A DNA stretch of 64,000 nt from Owenia fusiformis. Lineage: Eukaryota; Annelida; Polychaeta; Sabellida; Oweniidae. Shown here piece after piece: positions 63,063 to 64,000 of the stretch; position 1 is the first letter of the stretch, and each line of letters starts with the position of its first letter. The position numbers and the translations under genes were made by a program. The stretch covers positions 18,379,759 through 18,443,758 of the forward strand of contig CAIIXF020000009.1 of NCBI GenBank assembly GCA_903813345.2, given 5' to 3'. The notes below the pieces were generated by a model that was not told the origin of the DNA, made no database searches, and saw nothing but the letters and a program-made list of their open reading frames with translations.

Positions 63063-64000
63063 GTAATATACAATATTATATCAGTGTTGCTATTCTTCAA
63101 TGGAAAGTAACAGGTTTCTGTCATATTTGTTCATTTGAGAAATATCTATTTTTGCATAACGAATGCAAACACTTGAATGAGCCAGACATGCTGGCCCTAT
63201 ATCTACTTATTCCATCTATTTGCTGAATTTATAATAATGGTACTTGGCACCTTGTGTTGGCTCTGACAATATACTAATATATGTATCTTGGACTGAGTCT
63301 GATGACCTGTAACCTGGGGTCTTTCTGAATATTGTCTTGCTCGTATCACTGGTCGTGTTAAATGGTTATATATTTGATTTTAAATTATATTGTTTGCACA
63401 CTGACCATGAAAATCAACTTGAATAATATTTTCAAGTGAAAGGATAAATAATGCTGGAAATTGGTTATAAGTGATAATACCAAGAATATAGTTCATCTTG
63501 AGTCGAACTACAAAACAAGGACAATACAATTGGCATTTCTGCTCTGCCATGACATCATAATTTAGTATCTGTCATTAAGTAAATAAGACCAGACTTGCAT
63601 ATTTCCTATTGTATTGTAATCATTGATTATTTATCTGAAATGACATTCGTATATTCAAAGTATGGTAAAAGACCCTTTGGTTGTTACATGCACGAGACAC
63701 ACTTCCAATTACCCAAATGCGAGTAGGTAGTTACCAGTTTCACCACCAGGTGGCTGATTCGGGTCAATTAACATGGCAGGTATATGAGAAAGTTCCCTTA
63801 AACTTGAATATTATCAATTTAAGTGGCTCGATTTTCATATAACCCTTATGCGTCTGATACTTATACTAATGAAAATATGTCCAGTGAAGCAAAATATTAT
63901 CTGTCCACTAAAAGAAAATATATTTCATTTTTTGTGATTTTATAGCATGGGGTCTATGGGGAATCTCCCCGAGCTAGAAGTCACATTTTCAAAGAAAATT
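63063..64000. other. USP36-like intron; dispersed repeat at right edge
   Basis: No further exon of the USP36-like gene was recognised. From about 63705 to the end the sequence is the inverse of 38220-38520 (gcgagtaggtagttaccagt, tcaccaccaggtggctgat), a dispersed repeat cut by the window edge. Confidence 0.6.

Overview
The window is a piece of an AT-rich, intron-rich animal nuclear genome. The evidence is clean GT-AG splice sites, ZBED/hAT, LINE and MITE-type debris, and TRIM-like and USP36-like genes. The mix of low-copy genes with dense tandem and inverted repeats fits a marine invertebrate (lophotrochozoan or invertebrate deuterostome). I cannot name the species from the sequence.

Three genes can be supported. 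(1) A very large minus-strand gene runs from about 41055 down to 11022. I assembled it by hand from splice sites. It has 41 predicted coding exons, all joined in phase 0, giving about 2,358 residues. The order is an N-terminal C3HC4 RING finger, a charged heptad-repeat coil, a 711-codon exon with a DUF294/GlnD-like nucleotidyltransferase core and a helical TPR-like tail, then nine or more coiled-coil modules, then 31 near-identical 96-bp exons (32 residues each), a short linker exon and a C-terminal NHL beta-propeller. This is a TRIM-NHL-like plan with a nucleotidyltransferase inserted and an expanded coiled-coil rod. (2) A two-exon minus-strand gene (56775 to 53178) encodes a small, unrecognised protein with a mitochondrial-type N-terminus. 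(3) A plus-strand USP36-type deubiquitinase starts at 58629 and runs past the last exon I can see (63062). Genes 2 and 3 are divergently arranged around a ~1.8 kb interval with ETS/YY1-like and NRF1-like motifs.

Layout: 1-4800 is mostly featureless, with a broken BED-finger remnant at its left edge. 4839-6124 is an inverted-terminal-repeat (TIR) element. 6400-8165 is a ~180-bp tandem array. 8190-8810 is a LINE 3' end. 9694-9868 is a pogo-like MITE. 11022-41055 is the giant gene, whose introns carry many TIR elements and satellites. 41530-43135 is a 31-bp satellite. 43486-50797 is a 7.3-kb foldback element built of a ~146-bp repeat in head-to-head orientation, with a perfect 9-bp target duplication. 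51155-51571 is a full-length hairpin MITE. 53178-56775 is gene 2 with three repeats in its intron. 58629-64000 is USP36-like.

The most interesting signals are the RING-nucleotidyltransferase-coil-NHL architecture, its exon array with a recent 7-unit higher-order duplication, decayed exon relics at both sides of the array, and several non-autonomous elements with 9-11-bp target duplications. All gene models are from reading alone; no transcript or database search was available.
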